Assembly (NCBI GenBank): GCA_023230925.1
Contig: JALNWK010000024.1
Span: 1-39,544 of the forward strand
DNA from: Limnochordia bacterium
GTDB taxonomy: Bacteria; Bacillota; Limnochordia; DUMW01
Direction of reading: 5' to 3'
Length of the DNA: 39,544 bases
Shown: one piece after another, positions 32,148-39,544 of the stretch
Layout of the letters: each line of letters starts with the position of its first letter
Position numbering within the stretch: the stretch's first letter is position 1
Translations under genes and position numbers: made by a program
Notes under the pieces: generated by a model
Seen by the model: only the letters and a program-made list of their open reading frames with translations
Told to the model about the DNA's origin: nothing
Databases searched by the model: none

Positions 32148-32195
32148 TTGACATATTAAGATGTATCGGCTATAGTAATAATGGTTACTATTACT
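32148..32195 (+). promoter_or_regulatory. Promoter and palindromic operator of the desulfoferrodoxin operon
   Basis: TTGACA (32148-32153), 17 bases and TATAGT (32171-32176) form a strong promoter. AGTAATA at 32174-32180 and TATTACT at 32189-32195 are inverted repeats spaced by eight bases that overlap the -10 and the start site. A Fur/PerR-family repressor is encoded in the same operon and is the likely binder. The sequence resembles Fur-family AT-rich boxes in shape but not exactly. Confidence 0.7.
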
Positions 32196-32215
32196 GCTAG
32201 TAAGGAGGCCTAGAC

Positions 32216-32602
32216 GTGACAAAGATCCATGAAGTATATAAGTGTGAGAAGTGTGGAAACATTGTTGAGATGCTTCATTCAGGTAAAGGACAGTTAGTCT
32301 GCTGTGGTGAACCCATGGAATTACTTACGGAGAACACCGTGGATGCATCCGTGGAAAAACATGTTCCTGTGATCACAAAGGTAGAAGGTGGCTTTAAGGT
32401 TACCGTAGGGAGCGTAGAGCATCCCATGGTGGAGAAACACTATATCGAGTGGATTCAGATTATCACCGAAGATGGGAAATCCTATCGGAAGTTCCTAAAG
32501 GCCAATGATGCTCCTGAAGCCATGTTCTTAGTAGACGCGGATAAAATCACTGCCCGGGAATACTGTAATTTGCACGGGCTTTGGAAAGCAGATAACCACT
32601 AG
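32216..32602 (+). CDS. dfx: Desulfoferrodoxin (superoxide reductase)
   Basis: A 128-residue iron protein that reduces superoxide to peroxide without making oxygen. The N-terminal desulforedoxin-like site uses Cys10, Cys13, Cys29 and Cys30 (YKCEKCGN and VCCGEPM). The C-terminal catalytic site has the His ligands in VEHPMVEKHYIEWI and the Cys-His pair in YCNLHGLWK. The GTG start follows AAGGAGG. It leads an operon with a Fur/PerR repressor and rubrerythrin, a typical anaerobe oxidative-stress unit: peroxide formed here can be removed by rubrerythrin. Confidence 0.95.
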   Translation: MTKIHEVYKCEKCGNIVEMLHSGKGQLVCCGEPMELLTENTVDASVEKHVPVITKVEGGFKVTVGSVEHPMVEKHYIEWIQIITEDGKSYRKFLKANDAPEAMFLVDADKITAREYCNLHGLWKADNH

Positions 32603-32624
32603 CTAACAAGGAGGTCGCAAGAAG

Positions 32625-33071
32625 TTGTCGGTTGAACCGGAAACAAGGCTAACAAGACAACGGAAAATCATCCTTGAGGAACTACGTAAGGTTGATACCC
32701 ATCCAAGTGCGGATCAAGTCTACGAAATGGTACGCAAGCGACTACCAAAGATTAGTCTTGGCACTGTCTACCGCAATCTGGACTTTCTCTCCGCCGAAGG
32801 ATTGATCAGGACCCTAAAATCAGCTGGTTCCCAAATGAGGTTTGATGGTAATCCCGACAACCACTATCATCTAAGATGCATCAGATGCGACCGGATTATT
32901 GATCTACCGATCTCAGTTTTTGATGGGCTTGATGATAAAATACACAGGATAACTGGTTATGTCATCATTGGACATGACTTGGAGTTTCAAGGAATCTGTC
33001 CTATTTGCGGACAAGAAAGTCAAAAGAACGAAGGGAGAGCAACTAATGAGTCTGAAAGGCACAAGAACTGA
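32625..33071 (+). CDS. Fur-family repressor, PerR-like
   Basis: A 148-residue metal-dependent repressor. The winged-helix part reads LTRQRKIILEELRKVDTHPSADQVYE and then SLGTVYRNLDFLSAEGLI. The dimerisation part has DNHYHLRCIRCDRIIDLP with His ligands and the first CxxC, and CPICG as the second, forming the structural zinc site. PerR rather than Fur is favoured by the redox operon, and not by a diagnostic residue. The start is TTG with GGAGG ten bases upstream. Its 3' end overlaps the rubrerythrin start by 26 bases. Confidence 0.9.
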   Translation: MSVEPETRLTRQRKIILEELRKVDTHPSADQVYEMVRKRLPKISLGTVYRNLDFLSAEGLIRTLKSAGSQMRFDGNPDNHYHLRCIRCDRIIDLPISVFDGLDDKIHRITGYVIIGHDLEFQGICPICGQESQKNEGRATNESERHKN

Positions 33072-33618
33072 AAAGAATATCCTAACCGCTTTTGCTGGTG
33101 AGTCCCAAGCACGGAATCGCTACACTTATTTTGCTAGTCAGGCAAAGAAGGAAGGCTACGTACAAATTGCTGATATCTTTGAGGAAACAGCTAACCAGGA
33201 AAAGGAACATGCCAAACGGCTATTCAAACTACTGGAGGGCGGCGAAGTAGAGATCACCGCTGGCTTTCCTGCTGGAGTAATCGGCACTACAGCTGAAAAC
33301 CTGGCAGCTGCTGCCGCAGGCGAGCATTTTGAATGGGACGAAATGTACGTCAATTTTGCCAAAGAAGCCCGGGAAGAAGGTTTTGAAAAGATCGCAGTGA
33401 TCTTTGAATCTATCGCCAAAGCCGAAGCGTTCCACGAACAACGTTTCCGGGGACTTTTGGGCAATATCGAGGCGAACAAAGTATTCCAGAAGGATGAAAA
33501 GGTAACCTGGCGGTGCCGCAATTGTGGATATATCCATGATGGAGACAGTGCTCCCGAGGTCTGTCCTGCTTGCGCACATCCCCAGGCTCATTTCGAACTA
33601 GTCTGCGAGAACTGGTAA
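33046..33618 (+). CDS. rbr: Rubrerythrin
   Basis: A 190-residue non-haem diiron peroxidase. The ferritin-like four-helix domain carries the Glu/His metal ligands in AGESQARNRYTYFA, FEETANQEKEHAKR, EAREEGFEKIAVIFE and IAKAEAFHEQRF. The C-terminal rubredoxin-like domain has CRNCGYIHDG and CPACAHPQ. It reduces hydrogen peroxide to water. The ATG at 33046 follows GGGAGAG inside the end of the PerR-like gene, so translation is coupled. Confidence 0.96.
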   Translation: MSLKGTRTEKNILTAFAGESQARNRYTYFASQAKKEGYVQIADIFEETANQEKEHAKRLFKLLEGGEVEITAGFPAGVIGTTAENLAAAAAGEHFEWDEMYVNFAKEAREEGFEKIAVIFESIAKAEAFHEQRFRGLLGNIEANKVFQKDEKVTWRCRNCGYIHDGDSAPEVCPACAHPQAHFELVCENW

Positions 33619-33625
33619 GACTACT

Positions 33626-33648
33626 AAGGGCCCCTAAACGGGGCCCTT
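33626..33648. terminator. Terminator after rubrerythrin
   Basis: AAGGGCCCC and GGGGCCCTT form a perfect nine-bp stem with a short TAAAC loop, followed by ATTGTG on the plus strand. It lies between the stops of rbr and the convergent SIMPL gene and may serve both. Confidence 0.75.
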
Positions 33649-33654
33649 ATTGTG

Positions 33655-34335
33655 CTACTTCACCTCTACCTCAAAAACTGCTTCCACACTTGCCATTACC
33701 TCTACATTACCAGCAGCTATGGGAGTTGCCTCCGCCATCATCAGCTTCTCACCCCGATACTGAAGCGGGATCGCATTAGCGCCGGTTTCCACCACCTGCT
33801 TTACTCCGGTGATCTCAGCTCCCAAAGCCTTAGCAATCACCAAAGCTTTGTTTTGGGCATTTCCCACTGCCTGGGTTAACGCTTCGGCAAAGGCTGCACT
33901 TTCGTCCTGGAGACCGAAACTAATATAGTTGATCCGATTCGCCCCTGCCGCGATAGCTGCATCAAGAATTGTGCCTAGCTTATCTAGGTTGAGCGTGCTT
34001 ACTAAGATTTGGTTGCTTGCCGTGTAACCAACATTGGTATTGGTATTATAGTCATAGTTGGCGTACAATGAAAAATTACTAGTCTCGATTTTCTTGGCTA
34101 GTTCCAGCTTCTTGATCGCCTCTATAACCTGATTTGCCAGTCTTGCGTTCTCAAGCTGAGCATCCTGGGCAGTTTCTCCCCTAGTTTCAATCGCCAAGGC
34201 AATATGACCGATGTCTGGGGCAACGCTAACCTTAGCTTCTCCCCGCACAACTACATCGGTGGCAGCTGCAAAGGCAGGGACCGCTAAAATGAGCATTCCA
34301 AGGATCAGTATTAAGGTTATTTGTCTTTGCCGCAA
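33655..34335 (-). CDS. SIMPL-domain (DUF541) secreted protein
   Basis: A 226-residue exported protein. The signal peptide runs about residues 1-24 (ITLILILGMLILAVPAFAAA). The SIMPL domain is clear: DVVVRGEAKVSVAPDIGHIA, LENARLANQVIEAIKKL, IETSNFSLYANYDY, INYISFGLQDES and EALTQAVGNAQNKALVIAKA. The family includes BP26 of Brucella, which forms an oligomeric channel-like ring; bacterial functions are mostly unknown. The start is a TTG after GAGGGGGA. It follows the TIM-barrel gene by 13 bases. Confidence 0.87.
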   Translation of the reverse strand: MRQRQITLILILGMLILAVPAFAAATDVVVRGEAKVSVAPDIGHIALAIETRGETAQDAQLENARLANQVIEAIKKLELAKKIETSNFSLYANYDYNTNTNVGYTASNQILVSTLNLDKLGTILDAAIAAGANRINYISFGLQDESAAFAEALTQAVGNAQNKALVIAKALGAEITGVKQVVETGANAIPLQYRGEKLMMAEATPIAAGNVEVMASVEAVFEVEVK

Positions 34336-34348
34336 AGGATATTCCCCC

Positions 34349-35161
34349 TCATTTTGTGATATGACTCTCTAACCAACGGAAACTCTCTTCATACCCACCC
34401 ACAGGATCAGAGCCTTCGTATTCTACGCACCAGACACCTTCGTAGCCCACGTCCTTCAGGCATTTTACGGCGAATACCAGGTCTATTTCCCCGCGCCCTA
34501 AAGCACAACCCTGATAACTACCTCTGGTCCCGATGCCATCCTTTAGGTGGGTATGTAAAACATGGGGTGCAATCCTTGCATACACCTGATGCAGCTGGGA
34601 CAGTTCATATCCAAACCAGCGGTAATTCATCGTATCGAAATTGGCACCTATATTAGGAGAGTTAACTTCCTCCAGTATTCGTAATTGCAGATCAATATCA
34701 TTGGTCACCAAGCCATGATTGTCCACGGCAAGATAATACCCTTCATCCTCCACAAAGCCCTTTAGTTTCTTAAGACAACTGCTGATGGCATCGGCCCACA
34801 ATTCCTTAGGAATATGTTTCTTTGGCTGACCACCTTCGGTGCGAATGACATCGGTGCCAAGCAATCTTGCCAAATGGCAAACAGTTTTCATCCTTTTAAT
34901 CTCAGTCTGAACCACACCACTTTCTTGCATCACGAAATCATTAGCGGCCGACAAGACGGATACCTGCAAATTACGTTTCTCGAGGAGGGATCTGACCTCT
35001 ACCGCCCGCTTCGACGCCTGGGCCTCCGTTTCCCTGCGCTCATCCCAAATGTCGGCGATGGCCAACTCAACATACTTATATCCAACTTTTTGAGCATAAT
35101 CAGCGAATTCCTCCAGATTTTTACCTGGGGCATTATAGTGAATGATACCAAACCTAGACAT
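34349..35161 (-). CDS. Sugar phosphate isomerase/epimerase-like TIM-barrel protein
   Basis: A 270-residue AP-endonuclease-2-like (xylose isomerase-like) barrel. Metal and substrate positions typical of the family are visible: VDNHGLVTN (His), GANFDTMNYRWFG (Asp), HTHLKDGIG (His-x-Lys-Asp) and VWCVEYEGSDPVGGYEES (Glu near the end). It could act as a keto-sugar isomerase, epimerase or dehydratase and might serve the same keto-sugar metabolism as the ThuA/Gfo cluster at 8-12 kb, although it is distant. GGAGG precedes the ATG. Confidence 0.88.
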   Translation of the reverse strand: MSRFGIIHYNAPGKNLEEFADYAQKVGYKYVELAIADIWDERRETEAQASKRAVEVRSLLEKRNLQVSVLSAANDFVMQESGVVQTEIKRMKTVCHLARLLGTDVIRTEGGQPKKHIPKELWADAISSCLKKLKGFVEDEGYYLAVDNHGLVTNDIDLQLRILEEVNSPNIGANFDTMNYRWFGYELSQLHQVYARIAPHVLHTHLKDGIGTRGSYQGCALGRGEIDLVFAVKCLKDVGYEGVWCVEYEGSDPVGGYEESFRWLESHITK

Positions 35162-35311
35162 GGTGACTCCTCCTTAGCAATATCTTACTTCTATATCTTC
35201 TAGTATTTACGCTGTATTCCTGCCCTAATTAATCGGTATTGCTGTAGAATAATCCCTTATTTACCGCCTGAAACCGCCACTACGATCAAAGCATTTAGGT
35301 TAGCCTAGTTA

Positions 35312-38300
35312 CTACTCATCGGTGTCAGCAGCTTCAGCTTCGATCATCTCCACAAATAATCGAGCTAACACCGGGTCAAACTGGGTGCCGGCACAGGCGG
35401 TTATTTCTCTTAGAGCTTCTTCTACACTAATACCTTGGCTATACGGTCTATCACTGATCATGGCTTCAAAGGCATCCACTAAGGTCACTATACGAGCAGA
35501 AAGAGGAATATCTTTGCCCTTTAGTCCCCGCGGATATCCCCCGCCATCCCATCGTTCATGGTGGGAAAGTATGCCTTGAGCCACAGAGACCAAGTCCGGT
35601 GAAGCAGCGGCGATCCGGTAGCCAATTTCAGGGTGTTTTCGGATTATCTCCTGTTCTGCTGGTGATAGGGGTCCCTGCTTATTCAGTATTTCCTCGGAAA
35701 CAGCAACCTTACCAATATCATGGAGTAGGGCCAGTAAAGATACCTCATCTAGCTGAGCATCAGACAGCCCATACCGCTTACCTAAAGCCACCGCTAATTC
35801 CTGCAGCCTGCGGGCATGGTGTTCTGTTTCATGACTCTTCTCCCCTAATGCCCGTTGAAGTGAGGCGACTAAAGCGCTCTTGTTGCTTAAGGCTTTGTTC
35901 ATCTTGCGCTGGTACATAGAATCTTCCGCTCGTCTAAGGATGACGTCAATATCTTGTTCTATTTTTTCTTTTACAGCATATCCCACAGCCAAACTAATAC
36001 TAAACGGCGCAGACGCAGATTCTTCACAGGCCTTCTCAATACGAGAGGCGATATTTCGAAGCTGAAGTCCCGTAGTCTGGGGCAAGATAGCAACAAACTC
36101 GTCTCCTCCCCAACGCCCAATAATGTCCTTCGGACGACATGTTGTCTTAAGAATGTCGGCAACCCGTTGCAGCAATCGATCGCCCTGCTGGTGACCCAAC
36201 GAATCATTAATGATCTTTAGGCCGTCGACATCGGCCATCATCAAGCCAAGGGGGAGCTGACTCTCCGTATCTAATCCTTTTAGCTTCTCCTCCAAAAAGG
36301 TTCGATTGTACAGATCAGTCACTGGATCGTGGAAGGTAAGATAATGCAATTGGGCCTCCGCACTTTTCCGTTCGGTAATGTCTCGGGCATAGACTAAGGC
36401 TCCCCACTTGGACTGAAACAGAATAGGAACTGCCGCTACTTCCACATATACAGGTGTACCATCTAGTTGCAGGAATGCCTCTTCATTCCGTGGAACCGCT
36501 TGTCTTTCCACGTCTAACTTATGGAGCCTTTCTGCTACAATCTCTTGATGCTCAGGGGCAATCTGTCCCAAAACCGGTCTCCCTAGTAGATCCTTTTCTG
36601 TAACCGCGCCAAACAACTCCAAGGCCGCGTTATTAACATAGCTAAATGTGCCTTCCGTTTCCACGAAAATGGCATCAGGAGCCAGTTCTACCAGCTGGCG
36701 GAATCTGGTCTCACTATCTTGGAGTTCAATCTCCGCTTGTTTTCGTTCAGTAATATCCATGATATTTCCAATCACCTTTATGACATTACCACTATCGTCA
36801 AGGACCCCGTAGGCTACAGTGCGTACCCATCGAGCTTGTCCGGTAACAGTGGTGAAGGGAAATTCAAGATCATAACCTTCTCCTGTATCAAGGCACCGCT
36901 GAAAAGCCCCTTTGATCATCTGTTGATCAGCTGGAGCATAGCACGCCAAGCTTACATTCATGTGTTCCGGGGAGCCTACAGGAATATTTACAGGATTTAC
37001 CCCATGGATATGATAGGTCTCCTCGGTCCAGGTCATGCTTTGCCGCTTCACATCCCACTCCCAGCCCCCCACCTTGGCCAGACGCTGCGTATCCTGAAGC
37101 AACTGAGCACTTTTGCGCAAAGCATCTTCGGCTAATTTTCGTTCGGTAATATCTTCAAATACAGTGGCGAATCGATCCTGGCCGACAGCGTATGCACTGA
37201 TGTAGTAAAAACGTTGGGTTGGTTCAAAGTAGGTCTCAAAGGTAACCGGCTCACCAGTAAGTACCACCCTTCCGTATATTTCGATCAAGCCACTTTGACG
37301 TATATCCGGGTAGATCTCACTTACTCGTTTGCCGATGATATCCGCTAAATACAAACCGGTATGTTTTTCAAAGGCTGTATTAGTTTGCAGGAATACATAG
37401 TCTTGAGGATTACCATCATCGTCCAGTACCAAGCGATGTACAGCAATGGCATCAAGGGAGTACTCAAAGAGCTCCCGGTATTGTCTTTCTCTATCCGCTA
37501 GGGCCTGTCTTTGCTCATACATCTGTGTTACATCATGGAATACTAGGACAACCCCTAGCATTTTACCGTCTACATCAACAATAGGAGCCGCACTATCCGC
37601 TATCTGGTACTCGGTTCCATCACGGGCTATAAGACTAGTATGGTTGGCTAGACCAACAATCTGACCGCTCTCCAACACCATTGATACAGGGTCAAGGTGG
37701 GGCTGGCGGGTAATTGTACTAATGATCTCGAAGACCTCGGTAAGGGGTCTGCCTAAGGCCTCAGAGCTCGTCCAACCAGTTAATGCCTCCGCCACGGGAT
37801 TCATGCGGGTAATATTTCCATTGATATCAGTTGTGATCACTGCATCTCCAATGGAGTGCAGAGTCACCGCCAGATCCTGTTCGCGCCTACGAAGACCTTC
37901 CTCCGCTTCCTTTAGTGCGGTAATATCAATAACTAGGCCTTCCAAAAGGAGTAGTTCACCATTCTCATCATACACACCACAACCTTGTTCCCAAACCCAC
38001 TTAACACTGCCTGAAGCCGTACGGATCCGGTACTCTGCTACTAAAGGTTGTCTATCCTCGAGTACTCCCTGCCATGCATTCCAAAGATAATCATGATACT
38101 CCGGGAGAATGAGGTCCATATAAGATATCTTGTTATTGTGGACTAGGTCGTCGGGCGTGTATCCTAGCAATTCCTCAACACCACTACTGACAAATAGCAT
38201 GGTCCAATGGCGGTCATTATGACACCTATAGACCATACCCGGTATGTTATTCATCAGGTGTGTTAGCTGTCTATCCCGCTCTGTGGCGATACTCATTGAT

Positions 38301-39256
38301 GCCGCAAGCTGTGCTTCACTTTGTCTTCGCATATACAGTAGCCTAACCAAGACAAAAATCCCGACTATGCTAACTAGAAGAAGCAGGGACACGATGGCAA
38401 TGACTGTGTCCCGTCGTTTTCTGGCAAGTCTTAGTAGCTGATGATACTCAGTTACATCCATCAAGGTACCAAATACGACGTTTCTATCCTCGTCGTACTC
38501 CGCGATTGAGCGAATATCCGCTATTTGCCCGTCAATGGGTCGGCGGATCTGAAATTCAACGTCGTAGTGCTCACCTTTTTCGAGCAAGTTTGCCAGTGCA
38601 GTATCTAGTATTACTCGGTGTTCTGGCAGTGGAATTGCTTGAACATCACTAATTGTCCACTCATCGCCAATTAGCCCATATACCTGCTTTGCTCCTTCGG
38701 AGACCACAACCCTATTATCGACAAAGTGAAACTCCCAATGCCCAATACCGGTAATATCCTCTGCCCGCTTTAGTCGACGGTTATAGTCACGTAGTGTCTG
38801 CTCCGCCTCGATTCTGGCGGTAATATCATGCACAATGGAAAGAACAAAGAGTCCCTCTGAGTTGATGGGATATGAGTAAACTTCAACGGTCCGGACTTCA
38901 CCATTCCTTAGGCGATGAGGAAAGACAAAGTAGTTACGCTGTTCGGATACTGCGGCTTGCCGTTCCTCTTCTACCTCCGCTGGAAGGAGCATGTTGATCT
39001 CATCAACTCGCATACCTAGCAGTTCTGATGGTAAGTAACCGTAAAAGTCACTGGCTGCCCGATTGGCTTTTACAATAGATCCGGTTGAAGCTTCAATAAC
39101 GAGCATTACACTTCCGTGGGTATCGAATGCATCGTCCCCAAACACCTCATCCTCGCTAGCAAAGCCAGCATCCATCGGTGAGGTTGCAACCATAACCAAT
39201 ACTAAGATCAGGTAGAAGAAAGGTCTGATGGCTAACAAGATACTCACCACTTTCAA
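35312..39256 (-). CDS. Multi-PAS sensor with GGDEF and HD-GYP domains
   Basis: A 1314-residue membrane protein of cyclic-di-GMP signalling. An N-terminal hydrophobic segment (9-26) and a second one (284-307) bracket two PAS modules. Five more PAS modules follow at about 335-450, 455-585, 590-710, 715-840 and 845-965. GGDEF (residues 970-1125) is intact at 1050-1054, with an RxxD inhibitory site at 1041-1044 exactly five residues before it, so a feedback-inhibited cyclase is possible. HD-GYP (1130-1300) is intact, with HDIGK at 1179, HHE at 1232 and GYP at 1240-1242, suggesting c-di-GMP hydrolysis. The start is a TTG with a poor Shine-Dalgarno; nearby GTGs are alternatives. Confidence 0.9.
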   Translation of the reverse strand: MKVVSILLAIRPFFYLILVLVMVATSPMDAGFASEDEVFGDDAFDTHGSVMLVIEASTGSIVKANRAASDFYGYLPSELLGMRVDEINMLLPAEVEEERQAAVSEQRNYFVFPHRLRNGEVRTVEVYSYPINSEGLFVLSIVHDITARIEAEQTLRDYNRRLKRAEDITGIGHWEFHFVDNRVVVSEGAKQVYGLIGDEWTISDVQAIPLPEHRVILDTALANLLEKGEHYDVEFQIRRPIDGQIADIRSIAEYDEDRNVVFGTLMDVTEYHQLLRLARKRRDTVIAIVSLLLLVSIVGIFVLVRLLYMRRQSEAQLAASMSIATERDRQLTHLMNNIPGMVYRCHNDRHWTMLFVSSGVEELLGYTPDDLVHNNKISYMDLILPEYHDYLWNAWQGVLEDRQPLVAEYRIRTASGSVKWVWEQGCGVYDENGELLLLEGLVIDITALKEAEEGLRRREQDLAVTLHSIGDAVITTDINGNITRMNPVAEALTGWTSSEALGRPLTEVFEIISTITRQPHLDPVSMVLESGQIVGLANHTSLIARDGTEYQIADSAAPIVDVDGKMLGVVLVFHDVTQMYEQRQALADRERQYRELFEYSLDAIAVHRLVLDDDGNPQDYVFLQTNTAFEKHTGLYLADIIGKRVSEIYPDIRQSGLIEIYGRVVLTGEPVTFETYFEPTQRFYYISAYAVGQDRFATVFEDITERKLAEDALRKSAQLLQDTQRLAKVGGWEWDVKRQSMTWTEETYHIHGVNPVNIPVGSPEHMNVSLACYAPADQQMIKGAFQRCLDTGEGYDLEFPFTTVTGQARWVRTVAYGVLDDSGNVIKVIGNIMDITERKQAEIELQDSETRFRQLVELAPDAIFVETEGTFSYVNNAALELFGAVTEKDLLGRPVLGQIAPEHQEIVAERLHKLDVERQAVPRNEEAFLQLDGTPVYVEVAAVPILFQSKWGALVYARDITERKSAEAQLHYLTFHDPVTDLYNRTFLEEKLKGLDTESQLPLGLMMADVDGLKIINDSLGHQQGDRLLQRVADILKTTCRPKDIIGRWGGDEFVAILPQTTGLQLRNIASRIEKACEESASAPFSISLAVGYAVKEKIEQDIDVILRRAEDSMYQRKMNKALSNKSALVASLQRALGEKSHETEHHARRLQELAVALGKRYGLSDAQLDEVSLLALLHDIGKVAVSEEILNKQGPLSPAEQEIIRKHPEIGYRIAAASPDLVSVAQGILSHHERWDGGGYPRGLKGKDIPLSARIVTLVDAFEAMISDRPYSQGISVEEALREITACAGTQFDPVLARLFVEMIEAEAADTDE

Positions 39257-39307
39257 CCGGGCGATATCATCGCTTCTTTGCCCTTATTACTTCCTTAACC
39301 TAAACGA

Positions 39308-39332
39308 ATACCCCCTGCTACAGAGGGGGTAT
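39308..39332. terminator. Hairpin upstream of the PAS/GGDEF/HD-GYP gene
   Basis: ATACCCCCT and AGGGGGTAT form a perfect nine-bp stem with a seven-base loop. No clear T tract follows on either strand (CACTTTGG on plus, TCGTTTAGG on minus). It may end a transcript entering from beyond the window or be a regulatory structure in the sensor leader. Confidence 0.45.
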
Positions 39333-39427
39333 CACTTTGGATAATATCATGTTGGAAAATGAATCCACAATAGACTTACGATTCTCAACCCTCGTTGCTC
39401 TTTCTAAGAGGCTATCTGCTATCGCGA
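39333..39427. other. Spacer between hairpin and tandem repeats
   Basis: This stretch between the hairpin and the 23-bp repeats holds no reading frame or structure I can support. On the minus strand it should carry the promoter of the sensor gene, but no consensus pair stands out. Confidence 0.3.
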
Positions 39428-39542
39428 AATCCGGTTCATGTCGATCACCAATTCCGGTTCATCCCGATCAGTGATTCCGGCTCATGTCGATCACCGATTC
39501 CGGTTCATGTCGATCAGTGATTCCGGTTCATCCCGATCACCT
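39428..39542. repeat. Five 23-bp tandem repeats at the window edge
   Basis: Five consecutive units of exactly 23 bases start at 39428, 39451, 39474, 39497 and 39520. Each contains a version of CCGGTTCATGTCGATCA. Two blocks vary: GTCG or CCCG in the middle (units 2 and 5 have CCCG) and CCx or GTG at the end. The array runs to the last bases of the window, so its full length is unknown. Arrays like this can be the multiple terminal repeats of IS21-type elements or other mobile units. There is no spacer, so it is not a CRISPR. Confidence 0.9.
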
Positions 39543-39544
39543 AA

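Noticed and set aside
39428..39542. CRISPR array
   Set aside because: The 23-base units are directly contiguous with no spacers, and no cas gene is present.

Overview
The window looks like chromosomal DNA from an anaerobic, endospore-forming member of the Firmicutes (Bacillota) that probably has an outer membrane. The Firmicutes assignment rests on gene order. The segments abrB/rsmI/ricT/holB/tmk/Orn-Lys-Arg decarboxylase/csfB (gin) and recR/ybaB/dnaX/SRP RNA/tRNA-Ser/tadA match the dnaX-abrB region near the origin of Bacillus subtilis. The large SRP RNA with an Alu domain and the sigma-G inhibitor Gin fit a spore former. Desulfoferrodoxin and rubrerythrin fit an anaerobe. A diderm envelope is suggested by a secreted protein ending in an Omp85-like barrel (RGYP motif, terminal Phe), a DUF1302-like porin candidate with a terminal Phe, and a periplasmic LolA-like protein beside an RND/MMPL exporter. 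Limnochordia-like diderm Firmicutes would fit, but this is inference only.

Layout. 1-5.9 kb: abrB (+) converges on a minus-strand housekeeping operon, csfB > decarboxylase > tmk > holB > ricT > rsmI. 5.9-7.9 kb: an accessory locus with an XRE-TPR regulator (+) and, divergently, a small secreted-peptide gene (-) encoding two diverged copies of a proline-rich decapeptide. Near-consensus divergent promoters, a spaced inverted repeat and a terminator accompany it. I consider this the best candidate for an undescribed system: a peptide-pheromone pair of RRNPP type. 8-12.1 kb: a LacI-controlled sugar oxidoreductase operon (LacI, Gfo/Idh/MocA, ThuA-like, Gfo/Idh/MocA), inserted where B. subtilis has bofA and rrnA. 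12.2-16.2 kb: recR, ybaB, dnaX, SRP RNA, ferredoxin, two tRNA-Ser genes and tadA, all minus.

16.3-20.1 kb: lgt and an SGNH hydrolase (+), then a methylcobamide methyltransferase-like (UroD family) gene, a membrane-anchored polysaccharide deacetylase and tRNA-Arg (-). 20.2-26.1 kb: a TetR-controlled envelope operon (MMPL exporter, LolA-like carrier, porin-like barrel, then tetR), preceded by a perfect 32-bp palindrome that abuts the -10 box. 26.1-28.8 kb: the 911-residue gluzincin / beta-propeller / Omp85-barrel protein. 29-32 kb: nitroreductase, 2'-5' RNA ligase family protein, DUF1538 membrane protein with a PII-like protein, and a small membrane protein. 32.1-33.6 kb: a peroxide/superoxide defence operon (desulfoferrodoxin, Fur/PerR, rubrerythrin). 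33.6-39.3 kb: a SIMPL protein, a TIM-barrel isomerase and a 1314-residue PAS/GGDEF/HD-GYP protein. The window ends in five 23-bp tandem repeats, which may be the edge of a mobile element.

All calls come from reading the sequence and recalling families; no search was run. Start codons were moved from the longest open frame where a Shine-Dalgarno sequence or family length argued for it.
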